From Pseudoalteromonas piratica (GTDB lineage: Bacteria; Pseudomonadota; Gammaproteobacteria; Enterobacterales; Alteromonadaceae), in the NCBI RefSeq assembly GCF_000788395.1, contig NZ_CP009889.1, forward strand, positions 620,001-684,000: a stretch of DNA of 64,000 nt, written 5' to 3'. Of the stretch, positions 52,400-62,340 are shown piece after piece. The position numbers and the translations under genes were made by a program. Under the pieces are notes generated by a model that had not been told where the DNA came from, did not search any database, and saw nothing but the letters and a program-made list of their open reading frames with translations. Within the stretch, counting starts at the first letter, position 1; each line of letters opens with the position of its first letter.

Positions 52400-55210
52400 A
52401 TGAGTTTGTATACAGAATACATGGCGGAAATCCAGACCCGTAAAGCGGAACTTGGATTAAACCCTAAGCCAATTGATAGTGCAGAGCTACTATCTGAAAT
52501 CATCGCTCAAATCAAAGATACAACAAACGAGCACCGTGAAGATTCATTAAAGTTTTTCATTTACAACACGCTACCAGGTACAACCCCTGCAGCGGGTGTA
52601 AAGGCAGCATTCTTAAAAGAAATCATTCTTGGTCAAGAAAACGTTGCTGAAATTTCAGCTGAATTTGCATTTGAACTGCTTTCACACATGAAAGGCGGTC
52701 CTTCAATTGCAGTACTACTTGACCTTGCATTAGGCAATGATGAAGCAGTAGCAAAACAAGCTGCAGACGTACTTAAAACACAAGTATTCCTATACGATGC
52801 AGATACAACGCGTTTACAAGATGCGTTCAAAGCAGGCAACGCAGTTGCTAAAGAAATCCTTGAAAGCTACGCAAATGCTGAATTCTTCACAAAACTTCCT
52901 AACATTCCAGAGAAGATTGAAGTTGTAACTTACATTGCAGGTGAAGGTGATATCTCAACTGACTTACTTTCTCCAGGTAACCAAGCGCACTCGCGTGCTG
53001 ACCGTGAACTTCACGGCCAATGTATGATTACACCTGAGGCACAGCAAGAAATCGTAGCTCTAAAAGAAAAGCATCCTAACGCGAAAGTGATGCTTATCGC
53101 TGAAAAAGGTACTATGGGTGTAGGTTCTTCGCGTATGTCTGGTGTGAATAACGTAGCACTTTGGGCGGGTGAGCAAGCAAGCCCTTACGTTCCTTTTATT
53201 AACATCGCACCTGTTGTTGCAGGTACAAACGGTATCGCACCTATCTTCCTTACTACGGTAGACGTAACCGGTGGTATCGGTCTTGACCTTAAAAACTGGG
53301 TTAAGAAAGTAGACGCTGATGGTAACACAGTGACTGATGAAAATGGCGACCCAGTACTAGAAGAAGCTTACTCAGTTGCAACGGGTACTTTATTAACGAT
53401 CGATACACAAGCGAAGAAACTATACAACGGTGACAAAGAGCTTGTAGATGTGTCATCTGCATTCACGCCACAGAAAGTAGAATTTATGCGCGCAGGTGGT
53501 TCTTACGCGGTTGTATTCGGTAAGAAACTTCAAACGCTAGCTGCAGAAACGCTAGGCGTAGATGCACCAGCAGTTTACGCTCCTTCAAAAGAGATTTCAC
53601 ACGAAGGCCAAGGTCTTACTGCTGTTGAGAAAATCTTTAACCGTAATGCGGTAGGTGTTCAATCTGAAACGCCACTTCACGCTGGTTCAAACGTACGTGT
53701 TAAAGTTAACATCGTAGGTTCGCAAGATACTACTGGTCCTATGACATGTCAGGAACTTGAAGCTATGGCTGCTTCAACGATTTCACCACTTGTAGATGGT
53801 GCTTATCAGTCTGGTTGTCACACAGCATCAGTTTGGGATGCAAAAGCGCAAGCAAACATTCCTAAACTAATGGCGTTCATGAACAAGTTTGGCCTTATCA
53901 CTGCACGTGATCCTAAAGGCATTTACCACTCAATGACTGACGTAATCCACAAAGTATTAAACGATATTACAGTGGACGACCGTGCAATCATCATCGGTGG
54001 TGACTCACACACGCGTATGTCTAAAGGTGTAGCATTCGGTGCCGACTCAGGTACTGTAGCACTTGCTTTAGCAACAGGTGAATCGGCAATGCCAATTCCT
54101 GATTCAGTTAAAGTAACGTTTAAAGGCAAAATGGCTAAGCACATGGACTTCCGTGACGTGGTACACGCAACGCAAGCACAAATGCTTAAGCAATTTGGCG
54201 GTGAGAACGTGTTCCAAGGTCGTATTATCGAAGTTCACATCGGTACATTAATGGCTGACCAAGCGTTTACCTTCACTGACTGGACTGCAGAAATGAAAGC
54301 GAAAGCGTCAATCTGTATTTCAAACGACGAAACACTTATCAAGTCAATTGAACTTGCTAAGAGCCGTATCCAGATCATGATCAACAAGGGTATGGAAAAC
54401 GAAGCGAAGACGCTTCAAGGTCTTATCGACTTAGCTGACGAGCGTATTGCAGGTATTAAGTCTGGTGAGCAACCAGCACTTGCACCTGATGACAACGCTA
54501 AGTACTACGCAGAAGTTGTTGTTAACCTTGACGAAATCGTTGAGCCAATGATCGCTGACCCAGACGTAAACAACGATGACGTGTCTAAGCGTTACACGCA
54601 CGATGTTATTCGTCCAGTTTCTTTCTACGATGGCAAGCCAGTTGACCTTGGTTTCGTTGGTTCGTGTATGGTTCACAAAGGTGACATGCAGATCATCGCG
54701 CAAATGCTGCGTAACCTAGAAAAACAAAACGGTTCAATCGAATTTAAAGCGCCACTTGTTGTTGCGCCACCAACATACAACATTGTTGATGAGCTTAAAG
54801 CAGAAGGTGATTGGGAAGTACTCGCTAAGTACGCAGGCTTTGAGTTTGACGATGCAAATCCGAAAACAGCTGCACGTACTAAGTACGAAAACATCCTTTA
54901 CCTAGAACGCCCAGGCTGTAACCTATGTATGGGTAACCAAGAGAAAGCTGAGCCGGGTGACACTGTAATCGCTACATCAACACGTCTTTTCCAAGGCCGT
55001 GTTGTAGCAGATACATCAGAGAAGAAAGGTGAATCGCTTCTTGGTTCAACACCATTAGTAGTTCTTTCAACTATTCTTGGTCGCTTCCCAACAATGGCTG
55101 AGTACACAGCAGCTGTTGAGGGCATTGATCTAACTGCGTTCACACCACTTGAAGAAGAACTAACGACTAAGTTTGGTTCTGAGCAAGCAGTACCTGTTAA
55201 AATGGTTTAA
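52400..55210 (+). CDS. acnB: Aconitate hydratase B / 2-methylisocitrate dehydratase, long form
   Basis: A 936-residue iron-sulphur enzyme interconverting citrate, cis-aconitate and isocitrate in the TCA cycle. N-terminal helical domain, swivelling domain (GVGSSRMSGVNNVALW), and catalytic domains with IVGSQDTTGPMTCQELEAMA, GGDSHTRMSKG and the cluster Cys in GSCMVHKG and RPGCNLCMGN. It is about 70 residues longer than E. coli AcnB (865), with an extra segment near VDADGNTVTDENGDPVLEEA, and from memory resembles the Bacteroidetes-type form closely. Codon use looks optimised. The ATG has GAGAG upstream. Confidence 0.93.
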   Translation: MSLYTEYMAEIQTRKAELGLNPKPIDSAELLSEIIAQIKDTTNEHREDSLKFFIYNTLPGTTPAAGVKAAFLKEIILGQENVAEISAEFAFELLSHMKGGPSIAVLLDLALGNDEAVAKQAADVLKTQVFLYDADTTRLQDAFKAGNAVAKEILESYANAEFFTKLPNIPEKIEVVTYIAGEGDISTDLLSPGNQAHSRADRELHGQCMITPEAQQEIVALKEKHPNAKVMLIAEKGTMGVGSSRMSGVNNVALWAGEQASPYVPFINIAPVVAGTNGIAPIFLTTVDVTGGIGLDLKNWVKKVDADGNTVTDENGDPVLEEAYSVATGTLLTIDTQAKKLYNGDKELVDVSSAFTPQKVEFMRAGGSYAVVFGKKLQTLAAETLGVDAPAVYAPSKEISHEGQGLTAVEKIFNRNAVGVQSETPLHAGSNVRVKVNIVGSQDTTGPMTCQELEAMAASTISPLVDGAYQSGCHTASVWDAKAQANIPKLMAFMNKFGLITARDPKGIYHSMTDVIHKVLNDITVDDRAIIIGGDSHTRMSKGVAFGADSGTVALALATGESAMPIPDSVKVTFKGKMAKHMDFRDVVHATQAQMLKQFGGENVFQGRIIEVHIGTLMADQAFTFTDWTAEMKAKASICISNDETLIKSIELAKSRIQIMINKGMENEAKTLQGLIDLADERIAGIKSGEQPALAPDDNAKYYAEVVVNLDEIVEPMIADPDVNNDDVSKRYTHDVIRPVSFYDGKPVDLGFVGSCMVHKGDMQIIAQMLRNLEKQNGSIEFKAPLVVAPPTYNIVDELKAEGDWEVLAKYAGFEFDDANPKTAARTKYENILYLERPGCNLCMGNQEKAEPGDTVIATSTRLFQGRVVADTSEKKGESLLGSTPLVVLSTILGRFPTMAEYTAAVEGIDLTAFTPLEEELTTKFGSEQAVPVKMV

Positions 55211-55225
55211 TAAACCGATTTAACG

Positions 55226-55261
55226 AAAAGCGCGGTAAGTTATGCTTACCGCGCTTTTTTA
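55226..55261 (+). terminator. Terminator of acnB, shared with the convergent kinase gene
   Basis: AAAAGCGCGGTAAG and CTTACCGCGCTTTT form a 14-bp stem with a five-base loop, then more T. The A-rich left flank makes it bidirectional. Confidence 0.95.
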
Positions 55262-58200
55262 TTGCATCTTGTTTAAACTATTAATCTTTTCGATTAACTG
55301 TGCTTTATTAAAAGGCTTATAAAGTATGCGATTCTTAATAATCCCACTATCATCTGGTGCATTTAGGTAACCAGAGATAAATAAATAGTTTAAGTTAGGC
55401 ATTTTTTTTAACGTCATTTCAATAAAGCTAATGCCATCTGTGTCGGGCATTAAAACATCACTAATTACAAGGTCGACCTTGTTTTCTGCCAATATTGTAA
55501 GCGCTTCTTTAACACTACTCGCTTCAAATATGCAGGTCGTTTCATTTTCTAAAAATGATTTAACTAGAAAGCGTATATCGTATTCGTCATCAACCACCAA
55601 AATATTTTGATAATGTGTCTGCATTACAAGTGGTTGATAATCATCAGTATCTGTTTGTTGGGTTTTGGAGTCTGAAACAACAGGAAAGAAAATAGTAAAT
55701 GTTGTACCTTGATTCTCTCTTGAAGAAACATCAATCGCACCGCCACTGGCCTTTATAAACCCATAGCATTGTGAGAGACCAAGACCATTACCAAATTCTT
55801 TTTTGGTAGTGAAAAATGGGTCAAAAATTTTGTCGATATTTTCTTGGCAAATGCCACAGCCATTATCAGTGAGCGTTAACTGAATAACTGAATCCGTTTT
55901 TAATTGATAAAAAGACACTTCGTCTTGACTTAGAGACCGATTTTTCGTTGAAATTGTAAAATAACCAGTTGTTTTGATTGCATGCATTGCATTAATTGCC
56001 ATGTTTAACAACAAATCTTCAAATAAATGCTCTTCTAATCGGGTTGGTTTCAGGTTGTCGTCAAGTTCAAGAGTAAGTTTTACTTTAGTGGTTAACGCTG
56101 TCTCAAGAAGTTTTTCGTTTTTACGAATAAGATCATTAATATTAACAGAGACGGGAAAGCGATTACTGGTTTTAGCAAAGGTTAATAAATTGCTGGTAAG
56201 TTTTTGTCCTCGTTCGCAGGCTTTTTCAATTGCTTCCATGCAGCTAAGTGGGTCTTTATTATGGTCTGTTATTAAGTTTGTGTATCCCACAATGATGCTT
56301 AAAATATTATTAAAATCATGAGCAACCCCACCTGCAATATTGCCTAATGACTCAAGCTTAAGGCTGCGGTTTAGTAGCTTAGTTTGCTGCTCATGTTCAC
56401 TCATATCTTGAAAGTTAGCAATGAAGTGCTGCTCACCGCTTTCAGTAAGGGGCATACTCGCTACGGCAATTCGAATAGGGAAGGTATTTCCATTTTTATG
56501 CTTTGCGCGAACATCACGGCCTAAGCTATTGTTAATGATTTGCGAATTTCCAGTTTTGATAAACTGTTCAATTTTTGCGGTATGATGCGATACACCGTCG
56601 GTCAAAATATCTACACTTTGACCAATTATCTCAGATTCCTTATAGCCGAAAATATTCTCAGCCTCAGGGTTAAATGATAAAATCTTACCTTCTATATCCG
56701 TTGTGAAGATGCCTTCTAACATGGATTCAATAATATGCTTTTGCTCTGCTTCGCGCAGTTCGATTAGCTTTTGCTTTTGCTCAAGTTCGGTGATGTCCTC
56801 GCCTTTGAAAATGAATCCAATGATCTCCTGATCTTTTGAGAAGTAAGGGATATAGGATGCTTTAAGCGTTTTAGTGGAATTATCTGAAATCGTGATATTT
56901 TCGGTAAACGAAACAACATGGCCTTGTAGCGCATAGTCAATGCGGCCTTTTAATTTTTGTTCGAAAAACGTGTCACCTAGAATATCACTAATTGTTTTAT
57001 CAATAACGTCTGATTTGCTTTTCTTATGCAGATCTAAATAAGCCTGATTTACAGCTTTAAATCGATATTCAAGATCTAAAAATGCAAACATATCACGGGA
57101 GTTTTCAACAATGCCTTTGTATTGTTCAAGCTCTTGCATCTTTTGATATTTATCGGATAGGTTAATGATAAAAACAATGAATTCTTGATTGCTTTTATCA
57201 AATATTGAACCACCAATTAATATTGGTACTAGATGTCCATCTTTATGCCGATATGCTTTTTCAAAAGGGGTCCAAAATCCTTTCTCATTAGCTTCATCAA
57301 TGGCATTTAGATCGAGTGGTAAAAATTCCTCGGGTGTTAGATTTTTCCAATCTATTCGGCCTTGCTCAAGGTCTTCTTGTGAGTAACCAATCATGTCGAG
57401 CAGAGTTGAATTGGTATCGATAATTTGTCCAGTTGCGGTTGAGTGAATAATGCCGATAAAATTTGATTCTTTCCATCGTTTAAAGCGCTCGGCCTCCGCA
57501 TCGAGTTTGGAATTAAGTTCGGTTAATTCAGCAATGGTATAATGCAGGAAGTCTTCTGATTTAAATTTTTCTGCGTTTAATCGATTAATTGCCTGATACA
57601 CTTCAGACACTTCTAAGATATTTGATTTTTCTTTGATTTCGACATTACGTCCGTTAGCAGTTGCTTTTAAAGCGTTAAGAATTGATAAGAATAAGCGTGA
57701 AATGTTTTTGCTGAAGTAAATTGATATAAATGCTGAAACAACCAAAGTGCCAATTAACACACTGTAAGCGAGTTGTTTAAATTGTTCGATATTTTGGAAT
57801 ACCTCCACTTTATCAATTTTAACAACCATTCCCCAATCAGTTTCTGGAATATGATGTGATATCGCCAGTACTGGAATGCCTCTGTAATCAACATAATTAG
57901 GGAAAAGGCTATTTGTACCATTCATAGCATGGGTGATGGGGATTTCTAAATTACTTTTAGGAATTGTTAACGATAATGCCACCGTTGGATCATGGCGCGT
58001 TGGGGTTAAAAAGAATGCATCGCCATTTTTATCCCGCGATGCAAGCACTATTTCGCCGGTATCACCAAGCCCTTGGTAGTCACTTACTATATTTTTCAGG
58101 CTTTGGTCGTTAAAGGTTACCGTAATATAACCAATTAATTCGTTTTCAAAATAGATAGGGTCTATCAGTATCAAAAGCTGCAATTCAGCAATAAAATGAA

Positions 58201-58636
58201 GTTTTACATTAAGTGTATTACTAGTGTGTTTTAAATCGTCAGGTTTAATCAAACTCGCTAACTCACTTTGGCTAGAATAAATTAACGATTTTTTGTTGTT
58301 GTAAACAATGATGCCATAAACATTTGGACTAGCGTTGATTGCGTGTTGGCTAATTTCTTGAATGCGTGTAAGCAGTGTTGGCGTTGATTCCGTATTTGCT
58401 TTTTTAAGCAGCTTTCTGAATTGGGTTCGACTTTTAATAAGGGCGACGGCGTCATTTTTATTGGCTAACAAACTTTTTATTCGAGCATGATTAATATTTG
58501 CAACCGTGTTGAGTTTATTTACTGCATCGTCGAGTAACAGCTGACGTTCAAGACCAATGTATATAAAATTGAAAATAACTAATGGTAAACTGGTTGAAAG
58601 TAAGACAACGATTAGAATTAATGTTTTTAATCTCAT
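55259..58636 (-). CDS. Hybrid sensor histidine kinase (dCACHE, three PAS, receiver)
   Basis: A 1125-residue membrane kinase. Membrane helix at about 4-24, periplasmic double-CACHE-like sensor (about 30-280), second helix (about 288-307), then PAS domains at about 385-495, 510-620 and 640-755, a HisKA site in LGNIAGGVAHDFNNILSII, an HATPase domain (NGLGLSQCYGFIKASGG) and a C-terminal receiver (VVDDEYDIRFLVKSF, phospho-acceptor in LVISDVLMPD). The input ligand is unknown; CACHE domains bind small metabolites. Convergent with acnB and likely part of the signalling cluster upstream. Confidence 0.93.
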   Translation of the reverse strand: MRLKTLILIVVLLSTSLPLVIFNFIYIGLERQLLLDDAVNKLNTVANINHARIKSLLANKNDAVALIKSRTQFRKLLKKANTESTPTLLTRIQEISQHAINASPNVYGIIVYNNKKSLIYSSQSELASLIKPDDLKHTSNTLNVKLHFIAELQLLILIDPIYFENELIGYITVTFNDQSLKNIVSDYQGLGDTGEIVLASRDKNGDAFFLTPTRHDPTVALSLTIPKSNLEIPITHAMNGTNSLFPNYVDYRGIPVLAISHHIPETDWGMVVKIDKVEVFQNIEQFKQLAYSVLIGTLVVSAFISIYFSKNISRLFLSILNALKATANGRNVEIKEKSNILEVSEVYQAINRLNAEKFKSEDFLHYTIAELTELNSKLDAEAERFKRWKESNFIGIIHSTATGQIIDTNSTLLDMIGYSQEDLEQGRIDWKNLTPEEFLPLDLNAIDEANEKGFWTPFEKAYRHKDGHLVPILIGGSIFDKSNQEFIVFIINLSDKYQKMQELEQYKGIVENSRDMFAFLDLEYRFKAVNQAYLDLHKKSKSDVIDKTISDILGDTFFEQKLKGRIDYALQGHVVSFTENITISDNSTKTLKASYIPYFSKDQEIIGFIFKGEDITELEQKQKLIELREAEQKHIIESMLEGIFTTDIEGKILSFNPEAENIFGYKESEIIGQSVDILTDGVSHHTAKIEQFIKTGNSQIINNSLGRDVRAKHKNGNTFPIRIAVASMPLTESGEQHFIANFQDMSEHEQQTKLLNRSLKLESLGNIAGGVAHDFNNILSIIVGYTNLITDHNKDPLSCMEAIEKACERGQKLTSNLLTFAKTSNRFPVSVNINDLIRKNEKLLETALTTKVKLTLELDDNLKPTRLEEHLFEDLLLNMAINAMHAIKTTGYFTISTKNRSLSQDEVSFYQLKTDSVIQLTLTDNGCGICQENIDKIFDPFFTTKKEFGNGLGLSQCYGFIKASGGAIDVSSRENQGTTFTIFFPVVSDSKTQQTDTDDYQPLVMQTHYQNILVVDDEYDIRFLVKSFLENETTCIFEASSVKEALTILAENKVDLVISDVLMPDTDGISFIEMTLKKMPNLNYLFISGYLNAPDDSGIIKNRILYKPFNKAQLIEKINSLNKMQ

Positions 58637-58744
58637 ATTTCTACCAATTAAATAGGTGTTAAAGCCAAAGCTAATGATCAGGCACTACATTGAGTATAGT
58701 TAGGAAAAAATTAATTTTTCTGTCCGCTCACTTTTCTTAATGAA

Positions 58745-59971
58745 TCAAAATTTAATAATCTTAGATACCGATGCTCGTTTGAATTTACCTTTGCCTAAAA
58801 TTAGGCTTTGTAAATCATCCGTTGAAAGCGGTTTTGAAAGTAAATAGCCTTGAATAATACAATTACCCTTATCCCTTAAAAACTCTAACTGTTCTTGCGT
58901 TTCGACCCCTTCTACTATCAAATTAAAATGCAGTGACGTTGCAAGATTAAAAGTGGCACTAATAATTGCCTGTGCTTTCTTGTTATCGGCAAGTTGACAC
59001 ACAAAGCTGCGGTCTATTTTTATTTCATCAAAAGGTAAATCGACGAGTTGGCTGATGGAGGAGTAACCTGTACCAAAATCATCAATAGCGAGCTTTACTC
59101 CATATAACTTCAATCGAGAGATAGCGTATAAGGCCTCAGATGTCATTTTTATTGCATTACTTTCAGTAATTTCTAACGTTATTTGTTTTGGTAAAACCGT
59201 ATAATTTTGAAATAAATTGACTAATTTATCTGCGAACGCTTTATCCAAGTTTTGTGCTGAAATATTAAAGGAGCATGACAGATGTGGATTGTGAAGTAAC
59301 AAGCTGTGAATTGATGTTAAAGCATTATCGATAAAATAAAGCGTGTATTCATCAATACGATTATTTTGTTCAACAGCTGCAATAAAATCAAATGGGCTAA
59401 TAGCACCAATATTGGGTAAATTGACACGCGTTAAACACTCGATACCAGTGATTTTTTCAGAGTCACTGTCATATTGAGGTTGAAATACAGGGTAAACATA
59501 CTTGTTACTAAACCATTGTTTTATGTTGTTTTCATGCGAAAGCAGCGTCAAGTCGACAGGCATTTTTGTGTTTTGAATACGAGATTGTTGTTGTAACTGA
59601 GAATCCGCTTTAGCAATTAAATCTTTAAGTGCGTTAAATCGAATTGGTTTTGATAATGCACCACAAAATGAAATTTTGAGCAGATTTATGGTTGATTGAA
59701 CTGAGTTAATTGTGTCTTGGTCGGTACCCGACATCAGCGCAAGGTTACTTTTAAACTCTAAATTTGATAGATCCAAAATAATGTCTAGCGCATCTTTTTC
59801 TGGCATATAGATATCAAGAATCAATAAGTCGGTTTCTTTTAATTCTGAAAAATTTATTTTTGAGTGGTCAGTAAAACCGTCAAACTTGAGATTGAGTAAG
59901 TCAGCAAACCCAGCAAATAATGCTATGTATTCTTGGTTGTCATCTAATACTACAAGTCGTTGAATGTTCAT
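58745..59971 (-). CDS. Receiver-EAL cyclic-di-GMP phosphodiesterase
   Basis: A 408-residue regulator. N-terminal receiver (VLDDNQEYIALF, phospho-acceptor in LLILDIYMPEK, Lys in ALSKPIRFN) and a C-terminal EAL domain (about 140-395) predicted to hydrolyse cyclic di-GMP. The EAL signature is changed to ECL (GIECLTRVN), but the metal and catalytic residues in LAIDDFGTGYSS and EIKIDRSFV remain, so activity is likely. AGGAC before the ATG, 13 bases after the upstream receiver gene. Confidence 0.9.
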   Translation of the reverse strand: MNIQRLVVLDDNQEYIALFAGFADLLNLKFDGFTDHSKINFSELKETDLLILDIYMPEKDALDIILDLSNLEFKSNLALMSGTDQDTINSVQSTINLLKISFCGALSKPIRFNALKDLIAKADSQLQQQSRIQNTKMPVDLTLLSHENNIKQWFSNKYVYPVFQPQYDSDSEKITGIECLTRVNLPNIGAISPFDFIAAVEQNNRIDEYTLYFIDNALTSIHSLLLHNPHLSCSFNISAQNLDKAFADKLVNLFQNYTVLPKQITLEITESNAIKMTSEALYAISRLKLYGVKLAIDDFGTGYSSISQLVDLPFDEIKIDRSFVCQLADNKKAQAIISATFNLATSLHFNLIVEGVETQEQLEFLRDKGNCIIQGYLLSKPLSTDDLQSLILGKGKFKRASVSKIIKF

Positions 59972-59983
59972 TTCAAAGTCCTA

Positions 59984-60331
59984 TCAGTGAGAAACCGAGT
60001 TGTGTGTTAAAGCTTCGATTGTTTGCAGCAAGTCGTTTAATTTAAACGGCTTTTCCACAAACGCATCAAAGGGGTATTTAGTTTTAATATGGACATCACC
60101 TGAAACGAGAACTTTATGAATATGCTCGGGTACGTGACGAGCAACATCGTCCCCCCGTAATTGAGCTAAACGGTAATCTAAAAATAAAATATCAGGGGGG
60201 GTATTTTTACAAAACTCGATTGCTTTGAACTCGTCTGTAAACACATTGACCTGATAATTCTGCCCAGAAAAAAAGTGTGTAAAAATATCCGTTAGGTATT
60301 GCTCGTCGTCGACATAAACTATGCTAGTCAT
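59984..60331 (-). CDS. Single-domain response regulator
   Basis: A 115-residue CheY-like receiver: acidic residues in IVYVDDEQYL, phospho-acceptor in ILFLDYRLAQ (about residue 53) and Lys in FVEKPFKLND. It has no output domain, so it presumably relays phosphate or signals by binding. The ATG at 60331 overlaps the kinase gene by 8 bases; a longer in-frame start would lie entirely inside the kinase gene. Confidence 0.9.
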   Translation of the reverse strand: MTSIVYVDDEQYLTDIFTHFFSGQNYQVNVFTDEFKAIEFCKNTPPDILFLDYRLAQLRGDDVARHVPEHIHKVLVSGDVHIKTKYPFDAFVEKPFKLNDLLQTIEALTHNSVSH

Positions 60332-62135
60332 AGCCTTGCTCCTGATTATAAAGTAATGGCGGGAAAGACACTTCGAAACGTGCCCCACATTCCATATTGT
60401 TAACTTTGATGTGTGCGTTATGGTCTTCTAAAATACCTTTTACAACTGACAACCCCAGCCCGGTTCCTTTATTTTCTGACTTAGTGGTCACAAAAGGATC
60501 AAATATTCTCAGTAGAAATGATTCATCTATCCCACCGCCAGTATCCTCAATGATCACAAGGGGTGAGTGAGCCTTATCTAATAATTGAACAGTGATTATT
60601 TTGGTGAGTGATGTCTCTACGGCATCTATTGCGTTATTGATAAGATTGATAAGTACTTGTTCAAGCTCAATATGCACCCCCCAAACAGAAATATTATCAG
60701 CAATTTGGGCTGTCAATTTGGCGTGATATTTTCTTGCTCGTGGTTGGGTAAGAGAAATGGCATCTTTAACCACTTCACTTAAATTAACACGTGTTTTACA
60801 TGGGATTGTGTCGGTACTAGAAAAGCGTTTTAAATTTTTAACTATATGAGAAATACGGTCACAAGAATCAATAATAGCTGAAAGCTTTTCGTCCGGATTT
60901 GGTGATTGGTACAGCAGTATTTCAGCAAAGCCTGAAATAATACCAAGTGGATTGTTGATTTCATGGGCAATGCTCGCGGCAAGCTCACCTAGCGCAGAAA
61001 ATTTAGCATTTTGAATGCTTTTTCTTCGCTCTTCTTTATGTTTTATTTGTGCAAGTTTGTGCTCATGGATATCTTGAACTGTACCAAAAATAATGCGTTC
61101 ATCCACGAAAGGCTCCTTTTGTTTGCCAGTGAGGCGAAGCCACTTAGCGGGTTGTTTTTCTCCTGATGTCTGAATTTCTAACTCAAATGGGGAACCTGTT
61201 TTTACCGTATCATCTATAGCCTGATGCAGTAGTTTCGAGTGTGATTGTGAAAAGAGTGATAGTCCTTGATTAAGAGATATTGAAATTGGTCCAGCAGATT
61301 TTAAATCAAAAATTTTGCTTGTTTCAGCGGTGCAAAACATTTCGTTCGATTGTGTATTTAGCTCCCAGCCCCCCACCTTAGCTACAGTGCCTGTTTCATG
61401 GAGTATCTCTAAGTTTTTTTGATTAGCTCGCTGGTATTGAATTTGTTCAGTTATGTCTTGACGTAATGCGATGTAAGATTCGATTTGGTTATCAATATTA
61501 AAAAGGGGAATAATGATGCTTTTTACAATGTAGTATTTGCCATTTTTAGCACGATTAGTAATTAACCCTGTCCACACTTTACCAGAAGAGATTGTTTCCC
61601 ACATTTGTGAGAAGAAAGCACGACTGTGATAACCTGAATTAACAATTTTATGTGTTCGTCCCACTAATTCGTTTTTGTCATAGCCACTAATATCACAAAA
61701 TTTTTGATTAACTTCAGTGATCACACCTTTAACGTTGGTTTTAGCAAATATAATGTTATCTGAAACGGCTTTGTAGAGTTGTGAATACTGACTAATAGCT
61801 AAACGTTCTTTTGTAATGTCTCGTGCTGTAGCAAAAATACTATTTGATTCATGGTCAAATGTTGCTTGCCAACTTAATATTTTAATCTCACCATTACTAT
61901 CACAGTAACGATTTTCAAAGTTTACTGTATCGACGCCCTTACCGATGTTTTTTAATTCATCAAGGGTTTTATCGATATCGTTAGGATGTATAAAAGAAGT
62001 GAAAGGCTCTGAAAGTAATGTTTCTTTTGGGTAACCCAGAGTGTCAATAAAAGCATCATTAATTTGAAGGAAATATCCGTCTAATGATGCGATACACATT
62101 AACTCATTTGAGTAATTAAAAAAGCGTTCAAACAT
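60324..62135 (-). CDS. Cytoplasmic three-PAS sensor histidine kinase
   Basis: A 603-residue kinase with no membrane helix. PAS domains at about 1-110, 118-235 and 240-355 are followed by HisKA (phospho-acceptor in LGELAASIAHEINNPLGIIS, about residue 390) and HATPase (GTGLGLSVVKGILEDHNAH). The overlapping receiver gene and the REC-EAL gene after it are the likely phosphate recipients, making a redox- or metabolite-responsive cyclic-di-GMP pathway. The signal is unknown. Divergent from the OmpR regulator. Confidence 0.92.
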   Translation of the reverse strand: MFERFFNYSNELMCIASLDGYFLQINDAFIDTLGYPKETLLSEPFTSFIHPNDIDKTLDELKNIGKGVDTVNFENRYCDSNGEIKILSWQATFDHESNSIFATARDITKERLAISQYSQLYKAVSDNIIFAKTNVKGVITEVNQKFCDISGYDKNELVGRTHKIVNSGYHSRAFFSQMWETISSGKVWTGLITNRAKNGKYYIVKSIIIPLFNIDNQIESYIALRQDITEQIQYQRANQKNLEILHETGTVAKVGGWELNTQSNEMFCTAETSKIFDLKSAGPISISLNQGLSLFSQSHSKLLHQAIDDTVKTGSPFELEIQTSGEKQPAKWLRLTGKQKEPFVDERIIFGTVQDIHEHKLAQIKHKEERRKSIQNAKFSALGELAASIAHEINNPLGIISGFAEILLYQSPNPDEKLSAIIDSCDRISHIVKNLKRFSSTDTIPCKTRVNLSEVVKDAISLTQPRARKYHAKLTAQIADNISVWGVHIELEQVLINLINNAIDAVETSLTKIITVQLLDKAHSPLVIIEDTGGGIDESFLLRIFDPFVTTKSENKGTGLGLSVVKGILEDHNAHIKVNNMECGARFEVSFPPLLYNQEQGYD

Positions 62136-62340
62136 TACGCTTCACTCCCAAGCTATACATGAGCAATTTATAAGTGTGTTACAAAACGTCGCGATGTTTT
62201 CTACAGACTTACCAGCTAGCCGTAATCAACAGGCAAAATTAAAAATGCATAGAGTATATAGTGCTGAGATTTGTCTATAATTTGTCTGAGATGTTTCTGT
62301 AATGTTTCTACGAATAATTTTCATACCTAAGGTTGATAGT

